Part shown: positions 45,546 to 55,518 of the stretch, piece after piece
How the letters are laid out: every line of letters starts with the position of its first letter
Position numbering within the stretch: position 1 is the first letter of the stretch
Source: Actinomycetes bacterium
Lineage (GTDB): Bacteria > Actinomycetota > Acidimicrobiia > Acidimicrobiales > Acidimicrobiaceae
Assembly (NCBI GenBank): GCA_021819725.1
Contig: JAKAQR010000001.1
Coordinates: 186,001 to 250,000, forward strand
Direction of reading: 5' to 3'
Length of the DNA: 64,000 bases
The notes under the pieces: generated by a model
Database searches by the model: none
Seen by the model: the letters and a program-made list of their open reading frames with translations, nothing else
What the model was told of the DNA's origin: nothing
Program-made: the position numbers and the translations under genes

Positions 45546-46769
45546 CTAGTCTCGCCAGGATGGCCGTGCTGGTGTCAAGTTTGTCACCCCTTGACCCAGC
45601 CCCAGCGCCAGTCTGGCGGCACGAGCCCCTGGCTGACGACCCGAATACGCGGTCAAATCATTCCAGAAGATGCCCCAACCGCTGGCGAGACGCTCAGAGC
45701 GACGGCCGAGGCGAACCAGCGACTGCATCGCGACACGCGTGGCCTTGGGGTGCTCGAGTGCCACACGTTGGATCGTGTAACCGGTGGTCAAAAACTTGCG
45801 AAAATGCTGATCGATGGCGCGACGATAGGCCACATCGCCGTTGGCACCCCATCGGTCGATCACTGTCGCGCACAGCGACGCACTGGTAAGTGCCGCGGCG
45901 ATCCCTTCGCCCTGGAGTGGGTTCACAAGGCCTGCTGCATCTCCCACGAGATAGACCCCCTCCGCAGCGACTCGTGTGCCAACGAGCCCCATCTTCAACC
46001 AGCCACCCATCTCCTGATGTGTCCCAACCGTGGTGATGATGTTGCGATCAACCAGATCCTGCTCATAGCGGTCTAAGAGCTCACGTGCCCCTTTTGCACG
46101 AGCCCGTTGTGCACCAACGCCGACCCCAATGCCAAGGTTCAGCTGATCGCTACCCTGATCAAAGACCCACCCGTACCCCGGAGTCACCATCTCTCGACCC
46201 TCGAGCAAAAGATCAACGCGATCCGTGAGTGTGGAACCCGATACATGTCGCCGTAAGGCAAATCCGAGGAGGACACGATCGAGATCAACCATCCCCATTG
46301 CTCGCGCAACAGCAGAGTTTGCCCCGTCAGCACCCACTACCACGTCGAACTCCTCGTCAACCCCATCAAGGTGAGCTCGCAAGCGGCTACCCCGCCGCTC
46401 AACAGCACCGACTACCCCCACGCGGCTCTCAGCCCCTTCCGAGATCGCCATGCGGTAAAGAATATCGTCAAAGTCCTTGCGTCGGATCGTCAAGCCGTAA
46501 CCCCGATGACCCAACCCGGGCCGGGCTGGCATCAGCATCTCGTCGCCTTCGAACCCAAGCCACATCGACCCGATCCGATGCGCGTCCCCAGGGAGGCGCA
46601 CCCCTACCTGCTCCAGCACGGAGAGAGCCAACGGACCAATCACATCCCCGCACGCCTTGTCCCTCGGAAAGGTCGACCGATCGATCAGAACGACCGTATG
46701 GCCACCCCTGGCCAGCAGGGTAGCTGTGAGCGATCCCGCAGGGCCTGCACCAACAACCAGCACCCTCAT
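45546..46769 (-). CDS. Geranylgeranyl-reductase-family FAD-dependent oxidoreductase
   Basis: 407 residues. FAD-binding VLVVGAGPAGSLTATLLARGGH at the start, FPRDKACGDVIGPLAL typical of the geranylgeranyl reductase family, DVVVGADGANSAVARAMG, and the second FAD block VYLVGDAAGLVNPLQGEGIAAAL. Members saturate isoprenoid chains (menaquinone, archaeal or chlorophyll side chains) or hydroxylate small molecules; here reduction of a menaquinone or polyprenyl chain is a reasonable guess. It overlaps the small anchored protein gene upstream by 4 nt. In another frame past its end an open stretch continues to about 45470. Confidence 0.88.
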   Translation of the reverse strand: MRVLVVGAGPAGSLTATLLARGGHTVVLIDRSTFPRDKACGDVIGPLALSVLEQVGVRLPGDAHRIGSMWLGFEGDEMLMPARPGLGHRGYGLTIRRKDFDDILYRMAISEGAESRVGVVGAVERRGSRLRAHLDGVDEEFDVVVGADGANSAVARAMGMVDLDRVLLGFALRRHVSGSTLTDRVDLLLEGREMVTPGYGWVFDQGSDQLNLGIGVGVGAQRARAKGARELLDRYEQDLVDRNIITTVGTHQEMGGWLKMGLVGTRVAAEGVYLVGDAAGLVNPLQGEGIAAALTSASLCATVIDRWGANGDVAYRRAIDQHFRKFLTTGYTIQRVALEHPKATRVAMQSLVRLGRRSERLASGWGIFWNDLTAYSGRQPGARAARLALGLGQGVTNLTPARPSWRD

Positions 46770-47275
46770 GAGAAGCTGATCTGAATGACGCGCAGTTGAA
46801 GGTCGCTGCCTACGCCCCGACTAGGAAAGGGGTCCTTGATACCCACCTCCCAGTAGAAGCCGTCGTTTCCCGCCTTGGACGCCAAGATGACATCCTGGCC
46901 CTTGGTAACGCTCGCGTTGTAGAGATGCCAACCGGCGTCCGGAAGTGCAGCCTTGAAGAAAGCGAGAATCTGACTCGGACTCATAGGAGACCGGTACAAA
47001 ACGTACCCATCAAAATTCGTGCCCTGAGGGTTAAGATTCTTATAGGTCCTTGGCACCATCCCAACCGGCACCAATACTGTCTCAGCGATGTTCTTGGGAA
47101 TCTCACCGTCAGGACCTAGCCGCTGCAGCTGTGGCAGCGCTGTCGTCGCAGAGCCCGGTATTGGAATTTGCGTTGGCTTCTGACCACCACTTGGAATCGC
47201 CGCCAACGTTCCAATGCTGACCACGGCGATAACCCCCACTCCGGCGCTCCAACCTATCACCTTACGTCTGTTCAC
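46766..47275 (-). CDS. Membrane-anchored hypothetical protein
   Basis: 169 residues from GTG 47275. Short basic N terminus, one hydrophobic helix (about 8-28), then an extracytoplasmic domain of about 130 residues with YVLYRSPMSPSQILAFFKAALPDAGWHLYNA, a pattern reminiscent of small actinobacterial secreted proteins in which a helix-rich segment precedes a beta sheet. No known family assigned. It is coupled by a 4-nt overlap to the geranylgeranyl-reductase-family gene. Confidence 0.7.
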   Translation of the reverse strand: MNRRKVIGWSAGVGVIAVVSIGTLAAIPSGGQKPTQIPIPGSATTALPQLQRLGPDGEIPKNIAETVLVPVGMVPRTYKNLNPQGTNFDGYVLYRSPMSPSQILAFFKAALPDAGWHLYNASVTKGQDVILASKAGNDGFYWEVGIKDPFPSRGVGSDLQLRVIQISFS

Positions 47276-47357
47276 GATCTATCTTGTTCCATTCTCACGG
47301 ACTCAGCCAACTCGATCGGTTCAGATTGCTGTCCCGATTAGTCTCCTATAGGTTACT

Positions 47358-47431
47358 GGCGGTGTGGCCGAGTGGTTAGGCAGAGGCCTGCAAAGCCTTG
47401 CACAGCGGTTCGAATCCGCTCGCCGCCTCCA
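47358..47431 (+). tRNA. tRNA-Cys (GCA)
   Basis: 74 nt with encoded CCA. Acceptor GGCGGTG pairs with CGCCGCC, the anticodon stem GAGGC/GCCTT encloses CTGCAAA with anticodon GCA at 47390-47392, and the T arm has GGTTCGAATCC. All arms fold normally. Confidence 0.96.
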
Positions 47432-47437
47432 ACATTT

Positions 47438-47465
47438 GGTGAGTCCGCTGACCGAGCGGCTCACC
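47438..47465 (+). terminator. Hairpin after tRNA-Cys
   Basis: GGTGAG-T-CCGCT pairs with AGCGG-CTCACC around a GACCG loop: an 11-bp stem with one bulged T, 6 nt after the tRNA. No T run follows, so termination strength is uncertain; it might also serve the convergent MFS gene. Confidence 0.45.
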
Positions 47466-47520
47466 GCCCATCCGGTCGTCCACAGAGCCTTCAGTCACCG
47501 GTCGTTGCCGTCATCGCGTT

Positions 47521-48717
47521 TCACGCAGCACCTGTGCGTTGGAAGAGCGAGACCAACGCTGCCAACCCGATGAAGGCCCCACCAACGCCGATCGCCCCAG
47601 CAAGTCCAAAATGAGAATCGGCGATTTGACCGGTAACGAGGGGACCGAGGCTCTGTCCGACCGCAATCGCGACCGTTGCCACGCCCATCGCGCCCGTCTG
47701 TAACGATGGCGGTAGAACAACCCGCGTCACGACCCCAAAAGCGGTAGAACAACTCATGAGGGCAAGCCCAAAAAGAATGCCGGCAATTATCTCGACCCAC
47801 AGTGCCGTAGAGACCAAATAGAGCACCGCCCCGAGCGCTCCCGACAGGTAGATCGACGCTGCCACAAGGCCAGGTCGGTGACCGGCGAGTGGCCGGAACC
47901 AGATGAATCCGCTGACGGCGGCGACCATACCAAAAAGCACATAGGAAAGCACCACCCTGGACGAAGGGAGTCCCTGATGACTCATAAAGGCGACCTGAAA
48001 CGTCAAGAAAGCGAGGTACCCGAACCCAAACACCCCATAGGCGATGAGAGCCGGTAGCAACGGCCGGTAATGACCTAGATGGCGTTCACCTACAGAACGC
48101 ACCGGCGGATCACCTACCTGTAACGATGCGAACGTAGCGCCAACCATAGCGAGCAAGGTGATGACCGCCAAAATCGACCAGTCGACCCGCCAGAGGGTCG
48201 CCGCACGCAGATGAATGGCGGGGATGATCGCGCCGCTCAAAGCGGTACCGAGACCCGCGCCTCCAAAGTAAACCCCGAGGACCACCGCCGCGCCCGACCT
48301 CGACAGACCTCGTGCAGCTTGCTGGGCGAGCGAAGAGCCAATGACAAAGATAACCGCTCCGCAGAGACCAGAGATGAGTCGCAGTGTCAAGAGCGGTACA
48401 AGGTGAGCACTCACTGGTGTCAATGCAAGTGCGACCACCATGCCAATGCCGCTAACGATAAAGGATCGCCGATTGCCAAAGCGATCCGAGATACGCGTCA
48501 CAAGGAGCGCGCCTCCAAGGTAACCAACCGCATTGACCGTATTCATGGCACCAGCCGCGAAATAACTCCAATGCAACGCGGTGCGCATTGTCGGCAAGAG
48601 CAACGAATAGGCAAAACGCGCAAAACCCAGCGAGGTCGCTGCCGCCAACGATAGCCCCAGTGCCACGAGCATAACTTTTGCATCGATACGCCCAGATCCT
48701 ACGACCGCGCCATCCAC
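47521..48717 (-). CDS. Major facilitator superfamily transporter (YbfB/YjiJ-like)
   Basis: About 398 residues from the third of three tandem GTG codons (48717), which has the best distance from TAAGGA. Twelve helices are expected. ATSLGFARFAYSLLLPTMRTAL and GYLGGALLVTRISDRFGNRR (motif A) fit the YbfB/YjiJ-type group of small-molecule carriers. Substrate unknown. It is divergent from copZ with only 60 bp between them, so the two could share regulation, although no metal-regulator site was recognised. Confidence 0.87.
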   Translation of the reverse strand: MDGAVVGSGRIDAKVMLVALGLSLAAATSLGFARFAYSLLLPTMRTALHWSYFAAGAMNTVNAVGYLGGALLVTRISDRFGNRRSFIVSGIGMVVALALTPVSAHLVPLLTLRLISGLCGAVIFVIGSSLAQQAARGLSRSGAAVVLGVYFGGAGLGTALSGAIIPAIHLRAATLWRVDWSILAVITLLAMVGATFASLQVGDPPVRSVGERHLGHYRPLLPALIAYGVFGFGYLAFLTFQVAFMSHQGLPSSRVVLSYVLFGMVAAVSGFIWFRPLAGHRPGLVAASIYLSGALGAVLYLVSTALWVEIIAGILFGLALMSCSTAFGVVTRVVLPPSLQTGAMGVATVAIAVGQSLGPLVTGQIADSHFGLAGAIGVGGAFIGLAALVSLFQRTGAA

Positions 48718-48782
48718 CACCACTCCTTACATCGGTTGACGTAGGCAAGGATAGACTGGAGACAAGAAAGATGAGGGTCACG

Positions 48783-48986
48783 ATGTTACAATTCAGTGTT
48801 CCAACTGTCAGCTGTCATCACTGCCAAGTGGCGATCCAAGGCGAGGTGGGCAAGATCCCAGGAGTACAGTCGGTCACCGTTGATCTTGACACCAAGACGG
48901 TGACCATCGAGGGTGATGAGCTGCAAGTCGATGCGTTGATTGCCGCGATCGATGAGGCCGGCTACGATGCCGAACTCATCCAGTAA
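48783..48986 (+). CDS. copZ: Copper chaperone CopZ-like HMA protein
   Basis: 67 residues, a single heavy-metal-associated domain: VPTVSCHHCQVAIQGEV with the metal-binding Cys11-x-x-Cys14, then VTVDLDTKTVTIEG and IDEAGYDAEL. A longer start at ATG 48771 is possible. It would carry Cu(I) to the ATPase encoded by the next gene, which starts within its last 20 bp. Confidence 0.92.
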   Translation: MLQFSVPTVSCHHCQVAIQGEVGKIPGVQSVTVDLDTKTVTIEGDELQVDALIAAIDEAGYDAELIQ

Positions 48987-51132
48987 ACAACTTGATCTCG
49001 AGCTCTTCGGCATGACCTGCACAAGCTGTGCCTCCCGTATCGAACGAAAGCTCAATCATCTCCCCGGAGCCACCGCCACCGTCAACTACGCCTTGGAAGA
49101 GGCAACCATCACCTTCGACCCCACCGCTCTTGACACCGACCGCATCTTGGCCGCGGTTCGCCAAGCCGGCTATGAAGCGATCGCAAAAGATCAGTCGACA
49201 GCCTCGCCAAAGCTCCAACACCAACGCTGGCCGCTCGCCATCAGCGCCGTACTAAGCGCCGTGCTCCTCGGTGCCGATCTATCGCTATGGTCGGTGTCTC
49301 GACCAGTTGCTCTGGTGCTAGCCCTTTTGGTAATCGTGCTCGTTGGTCGTGGTTTCCTTATCACCGCAGTACGCGATCTTCGACACTTAACCGGGGGGAT
49401 GGACTCCCTCGTCTCCCTTGGCTTTGTCACCGCCTTTACCTGGTCAGCAGTGGTGACGATCGCGCATAAAACAGGTGAGCCGGTATTTTTCGATGCTGCA
49501 GCGATTGTGCCAACCGTCATCTACCTCGGCAGATGGATCGAGGAACGTGCCAAGGTGGTCGCACGGAGTGACCTCAATGATCTTCAGGCGAAAATCCTCG
49601 GTGATGTCACCGTGACCCGTCAGGGAGTTGCGCTGACGATACCAGCCAAAGAGATTCTTCGCGATGATCTGCTCACCATACGGCCGGGTCAAGTGGTGCC
49701 AACGGACATGACCGTTACCGCCGGCGAGTCCGCAGTCGATACCGCCATCATCACCGGAGAGTCGGACCTGACACTCGTCGCCCCGGGATCGAACCTCCTG
49801 GCCGGATCCATCAACCGTGATCAATTGCTAGAGGGTATCGCGACCACCAGTGCTCAACGTAGCTTCCTGTCGCAACTCACCCAACAGGTAGCACAGGCCC
49901 AGGCGAAGAAGGCAAATCTTGAACGCATCAGCGACCGTGTCTCTCGCGTCTTCGTGCCAGTCGTTATCCTCATTGCAATAGGCACCTTCTTCGCTTGGCT
50001 CACCCAAGGTTCCGCCGTCACGGCGCTGGTTGCGGGGATCGCCGTACTGGTAGTCGCATGTCCATGTTCACTGGGTCTTGCCACACCGATCGCCTTTCTG
50101 GTAGCCACCTCCCGAGCCGCGCGCAGCGGTATACTCATCCAGAGTCCAACCGTCCTGGAACAAGTACCGAAGATCGACACTATATTTCTCGACAAGACTG
50201 GCACACTCACCGATGCCACTCTCTCACTCGATGATCTCCCATCAGGGCTGACCGAAGAGGACAGGGTTTGCATCGCGACGGTCGCCCAATCCTCAACGCA
50301 TCCCGTTGCCCGTGCACTCAGCGCCCTATCTACGATCAACGTACCCGTTGAGGCCGTACGGGAGTTGCCAGGTTCGGGTCTAGTTGGGACAGTAGACGGA
50401 CACACCGTGACGATAGCGGCGCCACAATTCTTTCATTTGGAGACCACCGAAGCATCAAGAATGATCGCATGCCAAATTGATGACCGGCCACCACTCCTCT
50501 TTTCGCTACACGAGACCCTTCGAGAGGGAGCAAAAGGGTTAGTCGAGAGCCTTCACAACAGCGGCATCGAGATCATTATGCTGACCGGTGATCGGCTGAG
50601 CAACGCACAAGTCCTCGCTGCTACCCTTGGCATCACCGCAATCCGAGCTGACGTACGACCTGCGGATAAGGCTGCTGCGATCAGAGATGAACAGGCCCTC
50701 GGGAAGAGGGTTGCGATGGTTGGCGATGGCATCAATGATGCCGAAGCGCTCGCGCAGGCCGATCTCGGCATCGCCCTAGCGAGCGGCACCGACATCGCCA
50801 AAGCGAGCGCAGACATCACCATTCTCGGTGATGACATCACTAAGGTGCCTGGAGCAATCGCGCTAGCTCGCGCCACACTGCGCAACATTCATCAGAATTT
50901 TGCCTGGGCTTTTGGTTACAACGCTATTGCGATCACCCTCGCTGCCCTTGGGATCCTTAACCCGATGTTGGCAGCGGCACTCATGGCAAGTTCCTCGCTC
51001 ATCGTTGTCATGAACGCGCTGCGCCTACGCAAGTGGCACCTCCAACAAATAGTCGCGCAACCCGCTGGTGCTTCGCCAAAACATTCACTCTCGCCACCGT
51101 CGGCCCACGTGCCATTACAGAACGGTTTTTGA
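48967..51132 (+). CDS. copA: Copper-exporting P1B-type ATPase
   Basis: 721 residues from ATG 48967. One N-terminal HMA domain with GMTCTSC near residues 15-21, then eight helices and P-ATPase blocks: phosphatase loop ITGES, CPC at 365-367 in helix six, DKTGT at 409, SSTHPVARAL with the HP pair near 445, and MVGDGINDAEAL near 585. GYN in helix seven and MASSS in helix eight match the Cu(I)-specific P1B-1 group. It expels copper from the cytosol; copper tolerance fits a metal-rich habitat. Co-translated with copZ. Confidence 0.95.
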   Translation: MPNSSSKQLDLELFGMTCTSCASRIERKLNHLPGATATVNYALEEATITFDPTALDTDRILAAVRQAGYEAIAKDQSTASPKLQHQRWPLAISAVLSAVLLGADLSLWSVSRPVALVLALLVIVLVGRGFLITAVRDLRHLTGGMDSLVSLGFVTAFTWSAVVTIAHKTGEPVFFDAAAIVPTVIYLGRWIEERAKVVARSDLNDLQAKILGDVTVTRQGVALTIPAKEILRDDLLTIRPGQVVPTDMTVTAGESAVDTAIITGESDLTLVAPGSNLLAGSINRDQLLEGIATTSAQRSFLSQLTQQVAQAQAKKANLERISDRVSRVFVPVVILIAIGTFFAWLTQGSAVTALVAGIAVLVVACPCSLGLATPIAFLVATSRAARSGILIQSPTVLEQVPKIDTIFLDKTGTLTDATLSLDDLPSGLTEEDRVCIATVAQSSTHPVARALSALSTINVPVEAVRELPGSGLVGTVDGHTVTIAAPQFFHLETTEASRMIACQIDDRPPLLFSLHETLREGAKGLVESLHNSGIEIIMLTGDRLSNAQVLAATLGITAIRADVRPADKAAAIRDEQALGKRVAMVGDGINDAEALAQADLGIALASGTDIAKASADITILGDDITKVPGAIALARATLRNIHQNFAWAFGYNAIAITLAALGILNPMLAAALMASSSLIVVMNALRLRKWHLQQIVAQPAGASPKHSLSPPSAHVPLQNGF

Positions 51133-51249
51133 TTGGCACATAGGTCGTCGTGTCTGCCGAAGAACCGCCGCTGAGCCTCCACTCGTGTTACGGGAGTTTC
51201 GTCGAGACCGACTTGTTCCTTACGATCGAGACCACTAGACTAAAGTCGC

Positions 51250-51678
51250 ATGAGTAAACGCCAGCTCGACCTCAAGCTTTTGTCCTTCACCTCGATCGTT
51301 GCGCTGCTCATTGAGTTCATTTTTGGCACCGCCAATGTATTGTATGTAACAATCACCCCTCATAACCCATGGGGTGCCTCGCACCCCATCGTGATCCTTT
51401 ATCTTCATGTCATCATTGGCCTCGCTCTTCTCATCAATGGTGTTATGATGATCAACGCCTCCCTTGAACAACCTGCAGCCGGTGCCTTGGGTTACACGAT
51501 CGTCGGCGTCCTTGGTATTGTCATTGCGATCGCCGCAGGACTTGGGTTTGTCAATGGTGGTGGCCGCTCGAACCTGCTCTCGCTAATCATGGCACTCGGG
51601 TTCACGCTTGCACTTTTTGCCTACGCATTTCTGCTCTATCATCTCAGCCGTTCATCCGCCACGAACAGCGAGCCTTGA
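51250..51678 (+). CDS. Small four-helix membrane protein
   Basis: 142 residues with four predicted helices: LSFTSIVALLIEFIFGTANVLYV, VILYLHVIIGLALLINGVMMI, GYTIVGVLGIVIAIAAGLGFV and LSLIMALGFTLALFAYAFLL. His residues in helix-adjacent positions (ASHPIVILYLHVIIG) could bind haem or metal, but no family was recognised. A single gene 117 bp after copA; a leader with no obvious ribosome site. Confidence 0.65.
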   Translation: MSKRQLDLKLLSFTSIVALLIEFIFGTANVLYVTITPHNPWGASHPIVILYLHVIIGLALLINGVMMINASLEQPAAGALGYTIVGVLGIVIAIAAGLGFVNGGGRSNLLSLIMALGFTLALFAYAFLLYHLSRSSATNSEP

Positions 51679-52062
51679 CGTTGGTCGGCCACATGACGTC
51701 CCGGTGCGATACCAGTAGTGCCACTCGATACCTTCGCATCCGGCGCGATTCCCTTTATTGACACATGAACGGACCGAGCGAGCATTCCTCGATCCGGTAG
51801 ATGACGCGGACGATCGAAGAACTCACGGGAACGCGCTGTGCCCTTGGCTATACCAATGAACATCAGCAACGCCAACCGTACCAACGATCGCTTCGGGCGC
51901 AAAGATTTGACACTGTTCCAGGACGCCATCGCAGGCACACGGAATGCTGACTGGTCACCCCGCAACGAGTGAGCGAACTCCAACACAACAGAGAGGAATC
52001 GCAGGAGGAATACCAAATTGCTCCCCGCACCGCAAACAGCACGGGATTTGTTCCCTCTATCG
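51679..52062. other. Intergenic stretch before tRNA-Val
   Basis: 384 bp. Frames on the minus strand (51639-52016) are made of unlikely residue patterns. Nothing recognised. Confidence 0.5.
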
Positions 52063-52135
52063 TGGGCCGTAGAGGACTCGAACCTCTGACCCCTTGCGCG
52101 TCATGCAAGTGCGCTACCAACTGCGCCAACGGCCC
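52063..52135 (-). tRNA. tRNA-Val (GAC)
   Basis: 73 nt without encoded CCA. Acceptor GGGCCGT pairs with ACGGCCC, D arm GGCGCAGTTGGTAGCGC, anticodon stem CTTGC/GCAAG around ATGACGC with anticodon GAC (plus-strand 52100-52102), and T arm AGAGGTTCGAGTCCTCT. Confidence 0.95.
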
Positions 52136-53010
52136 GTGGGCTACACTCTATAGCGTATGGCCCCACATTCGTGCCATCGGATCCCGACCCCACGCCGTTG
52201 GCACCCATGATCACCGAGGCTAACGCCTATCAACATCGTCTCGCGACGCACGTGGGCAAGGCGGCGTGCTCTGGGAGCGTAACAGCAGGATCATTCCGAC
52301 CTCTGACACCCGCAATATGTCGAGCCGAACAGCGATCACCCTGGGGTCTGCCATCGGCGCGCCCGGGAGGACTCTCAGCTACGCAAACACAATCACTGGA
52401 GAGATACCAGCAGGTTTGGACAAGGTGAGAAGAACCCGCGCCTCGAGCTCATCGAAGACAGTAAGGCAGTAGGGATTGGAATGGCTGACAGACATCCTCT
52501 TCGTGAGCACTGGATCGATCGGCGCTCCTGGTAGTCGTCATCTTGTCATGCAACCCGTAACAACGATGAGCGTTAGTTCGTTCACCTGCTCCACGAGATG
52601 GTGGTGGACGATGTCGTTCTCGCTCCAGAGCGCGAGCCGACGCCCATGCCCAATTCCAGCTACACGCGCCAGCCCGTTGTCCACCAGAATGGTACCACGA
52701 TCCCCGATACCGACTGAACAACTGGCACTGGAAGGCTCGCCGTCCTTGGGCTTCCACGCACAACGGCATCCAGAGGTCGCCCTTAGCACGGTGCAGTTGC
52801 AGACGTGTCACCCCGATGATGTTGACCCTGTTGCACCGCAACCAACGGCAAGGTCGTTGCCGTGCACCAAGGACCCTGGCAATCGCTCTACCCTTCAATC
52901 CTGACCGGGGACCCTCGCACACCCGCGGAAACGGTGACTCAAGGGCGGTGAATGTTCCAGGGGCGCCACGTCTCCGGCGCGCGTTTTTAACCTGGCGACC
53001 ATCGGCTGAC
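52136..53010. other. Gene-poor stretch with a possible gene remnant
   Basis: 875 bp. Frames on both strands overlap between 52449 and 52922. The minus-strand frame ending at 52538 is the most protein-like (VGIGDRGTILVDNG, ALWSENDIVHHHLVEQVNEL) but has no good start, so it may be a decayed gene. No family recognised. Confidence 0.45.
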
Positions 53011-53544
53011 TCACCCCGTGACTGCGACTCCCGAGTCCATCGTTCCCGGTTCTACCACAATCAAGTCCCAGCGCACGTCCATTGGTGCCACGACAATGAC
53101 TCTCTTTGGATAGGGAAACTTGTACGGGCCGTCGACAACGATGGCACCACCTCCTGACGGATAACACATAGGTTGAAGCGACTCATTTCCGGGCTCTAAC
53201 CTGATCTTGAGGTGCTGCGTCTTACCTGTACAGTTCGCTGAGAGTGTCACCTTGGAGTCCGGAAGATAACGCTCGAACCCTGGAGATTGAGAGCTTGTTG
53301 CGGGCCCAGGTACCATCTGTGAGCTCACAGGAACGATCTCTGAGCCTTGTCCGTGCGCTTCAACCAATACGGTCGCCCCAACCGCTGGGTAGAAGTGTCC
53401 GAGCGAAGGATTACCGGAGACATCAATGACTGCGACAGTGCCAAGGGCTAACAGCACCGCCAGACCGATCCACCAGTGCTTGCGCAAGAAATGCACTCGC
53501 CGCCCCTTCATCCCAACAGGGACAGCACCAAGCCTAAGTGTCAT
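53011..53544 (-). CDS. Membrane-anchored hypothetical protein
   Basis: 177 residues from ATG 53544, which follows AAGGGAG at 8 nt; the frame extends to 53688 without support. Basic N terminus, one helix (WWIGLAVLLALGTVAVIDV, about 24-42), then an extracytoplasmic domain with two cysteines (SANCTGKTQ, QPMCYPSGGG) that could pair. No known family. It is isolated in the gene-poor region between two tRNA genes. Confidence 0.65.
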   Translation of the reverse strand: MTLRLGAVPVGMKGRRVHFLRKHWWIGLAVLLALGTVAVIDVSGNPSLGHFYPAVGATVLVEAHGQGSEIVPVSSQMVPGPATSSQSPGFERYLPDSKVTLSANCTGKTQHLKIRLEPGNESLQPMCYPSGGGAIVVDGPYKFPYPKRVIVVAPMDVRWDLIVVEPGTMDSGVAVTG

Positions 53545-55193
53545 CTTGCTTACTCCCTTCTTGCTCGCAGTACATCGGTGCCGAGGCACCGTTTTGCTGC
53601 ACCTCGTCCGCCTCGATCCTCGAAGGCGAACGAGCGTCCCGCTAACCACGGCATCGGCCACCGGCGATAAGAAGACCGGATAGCGCACGACTCCCCATGC
53701 CAGGGATCACCTGTCCTCAGAACAATGGCGGTTGCAGTGCCCGCAGCCCCCACATGCGCATGGGTCCACCTACTGCTCACTCTCAGCATCCCGTCAATCG
53801 AGTTGGCGAGAAGGGTCGCTGTGTGCCTGATAATGGTGGAAAGCGTAGCAACACTCCTGATGAAGTCGGGGTCTTCGCATGTGAGAACTTTTGAACCCAC
53901 TGGCCAACAACCCAACGAACCCCGGTTGGGTTTGATCGAGAACATGCAACGGTCAGATGTTGTGAAATCCTTTGCTCGATGTGCGGAGAGGAGCCCTTCG
54001 CTCCGGCATCCTTGGCCACCGTATGGGTGTTCACCATCTGTCTAATCCTGGTCAAGACTGCAGACCATGACCGTACTTCCCGAACTGAGTTCGACACCCC
54101 TATACGCCACTATGGCAATCATCGCCACCACCATGCTTGTCAGTTGCTCCTACAAACCTAACACATCATGCCGACACTTACACGACATTAGTGATTATTT
54201 CCTAAAGTCAAGAGATCCCCTTCTCTCATCCCGACTTGCCACTATCGTTGCGGATAGACAGGCAACTGTCGGACCCACCTTGTCGATCCGGTGACCTGCA
54301 CAGCTTTTGAAGTGCACGGAGTCCCCTTTTGAGCCCAAAGGGCAAACCGGACACCGATGGACATGTTCTGATGAGGTGCGCAGTGTCTGATCCCACTGCT
54401 ACGGCGATCGGTCCGGACGTTCTCATACTGCCGGGATCGCGCCTATCGCACCACCACCCGAACACCCAGCCGCCAACCGCACCACTGCAACCCTGGCCAC
54501 CCTCAAGTCCACGGATCAAGCATGCCGGGGCCTTCCCACTATGGAAGCCTTGCGTGGCACAAGTTTTCAGCCAATGCTCGTCACCACCTCGGGGGTTTGA
54601 CCAGGTACGTCAAGGACTCCGGTCATGGGGCTCTCGGTGATGCGGGCATGTGGGCTTACCAACCAGTTATTATCTACCACGTTGAACGTGGCGGTCGCCA
54701 ACGTCCAAAGACATCCAGTGCTTCCTGGAGGGCCTCAGCTTCAGCACTGCGCCCGCTGTGTCACGTCAATCACAGCGATGAGGTCGCCTTGCCGTGCTGG
54801 GGCCGCAGGCAATCACCTCCATGACCCTCTGTCAACCGCTCTACACCGCTCCTCTCAACCGAAAGGGCGTTTGCTCTCCTGCCCCGATAACGGACCTTCG
54901 CGGCCGGGAAAGGAGAAGTCTGTCTCAAGCCAGGACAACGCAAAGGACCTCACCATCCAATGCTTCAGCCAAGGACAACCGGGTCTTGGGCTTATGGTAC
55001 CCACGCCTAGGATTGGGGCGTTTCGCAACCAGTCGAACCCGTCCTATCGTGGATAAGGAATGACGTGTTGATTGCCGAGCGTACACAGATGACCAAAGCG
55101 GGCTGCCAGCCGAACGACGCTTCGGTACACCACCAGACTCAGCTCACCCACGCGAAAACTCACCAGCGCCACGCATTGGGGTGCTGTTCATCG
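53545..55193. other. 1.6-kb gene-poor region
   Basis: Many overlapping frames of 60-140 codons on both strands, none with a ribosome site, domain pattern or plausible composition. No tRNA duplicate, attachment-site repeat or integrase was seen, so a mobile-element origin is not supported. It might hold decayed genes or non-coding RNA that I cannot recognise. Confidence 0.5.
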
Positions 55194-55266
55194 AGCGGAC
55201 GACGGGATTCGAACCCGCGACCCTCACCTTGGCAAGGTGATGCTCTACCAACTGAGCCACGTCCGC
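55194..55266 (-). tRNA. tRNA-Gly (GCC)
   Basis: 73 nt without encoded CCA. Acceptor GCGGACG pairs with CGTCCGC, D arm GGCTCAGTTGGTAGAGC, anticodon stem TCACC/GGTGA around TTGCCAA with anticodon GCC (plus-strand 55231-55233), and T arm GCGGGTTCGAATCCCGT. Confidence 0.95.
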
Positions 55267-55518
55267 GTTACGATCAACAGTATAACAGATGCCCCAAGTT
55301 CACTTGCCGTTGTATCCATGTGAGCGTGCCCGCATCCCATCTCGGGCAAGATCTGACCATGTAACCTGTGACGGGATTGTTGCCAGCTTGCCACCACTGA
55401 CAGACGACTTGCGGCCAGATGTCCGAGTTCGCGCCCACAATCCGAGATGCAGGGTCGGCGAGTCCAATCTATCGCTCCAACAACCGGCGAGGTTCACCCC
55501 ACCCCACCGGGAGACTCG

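Noticed and set aside
48724..48782. Possible copper-regulator operator between the MFS gene and copZ
   Set aside because: No CsoR- or CueR-like dyad could be seen; TTGACG is present but has no -10 box at proper spacing.
52449..52922. Overlapping frames of about 150 codons on both strands
   Set aside because: Neither shows a recognisable family or start site; kept only as a possible remnant.
52063..55266. tRNA-flanked integrative element
   Set aside because: No integrase, no duplicated tRNA 3' end and no phage or conjugation genes between the tRNAs.
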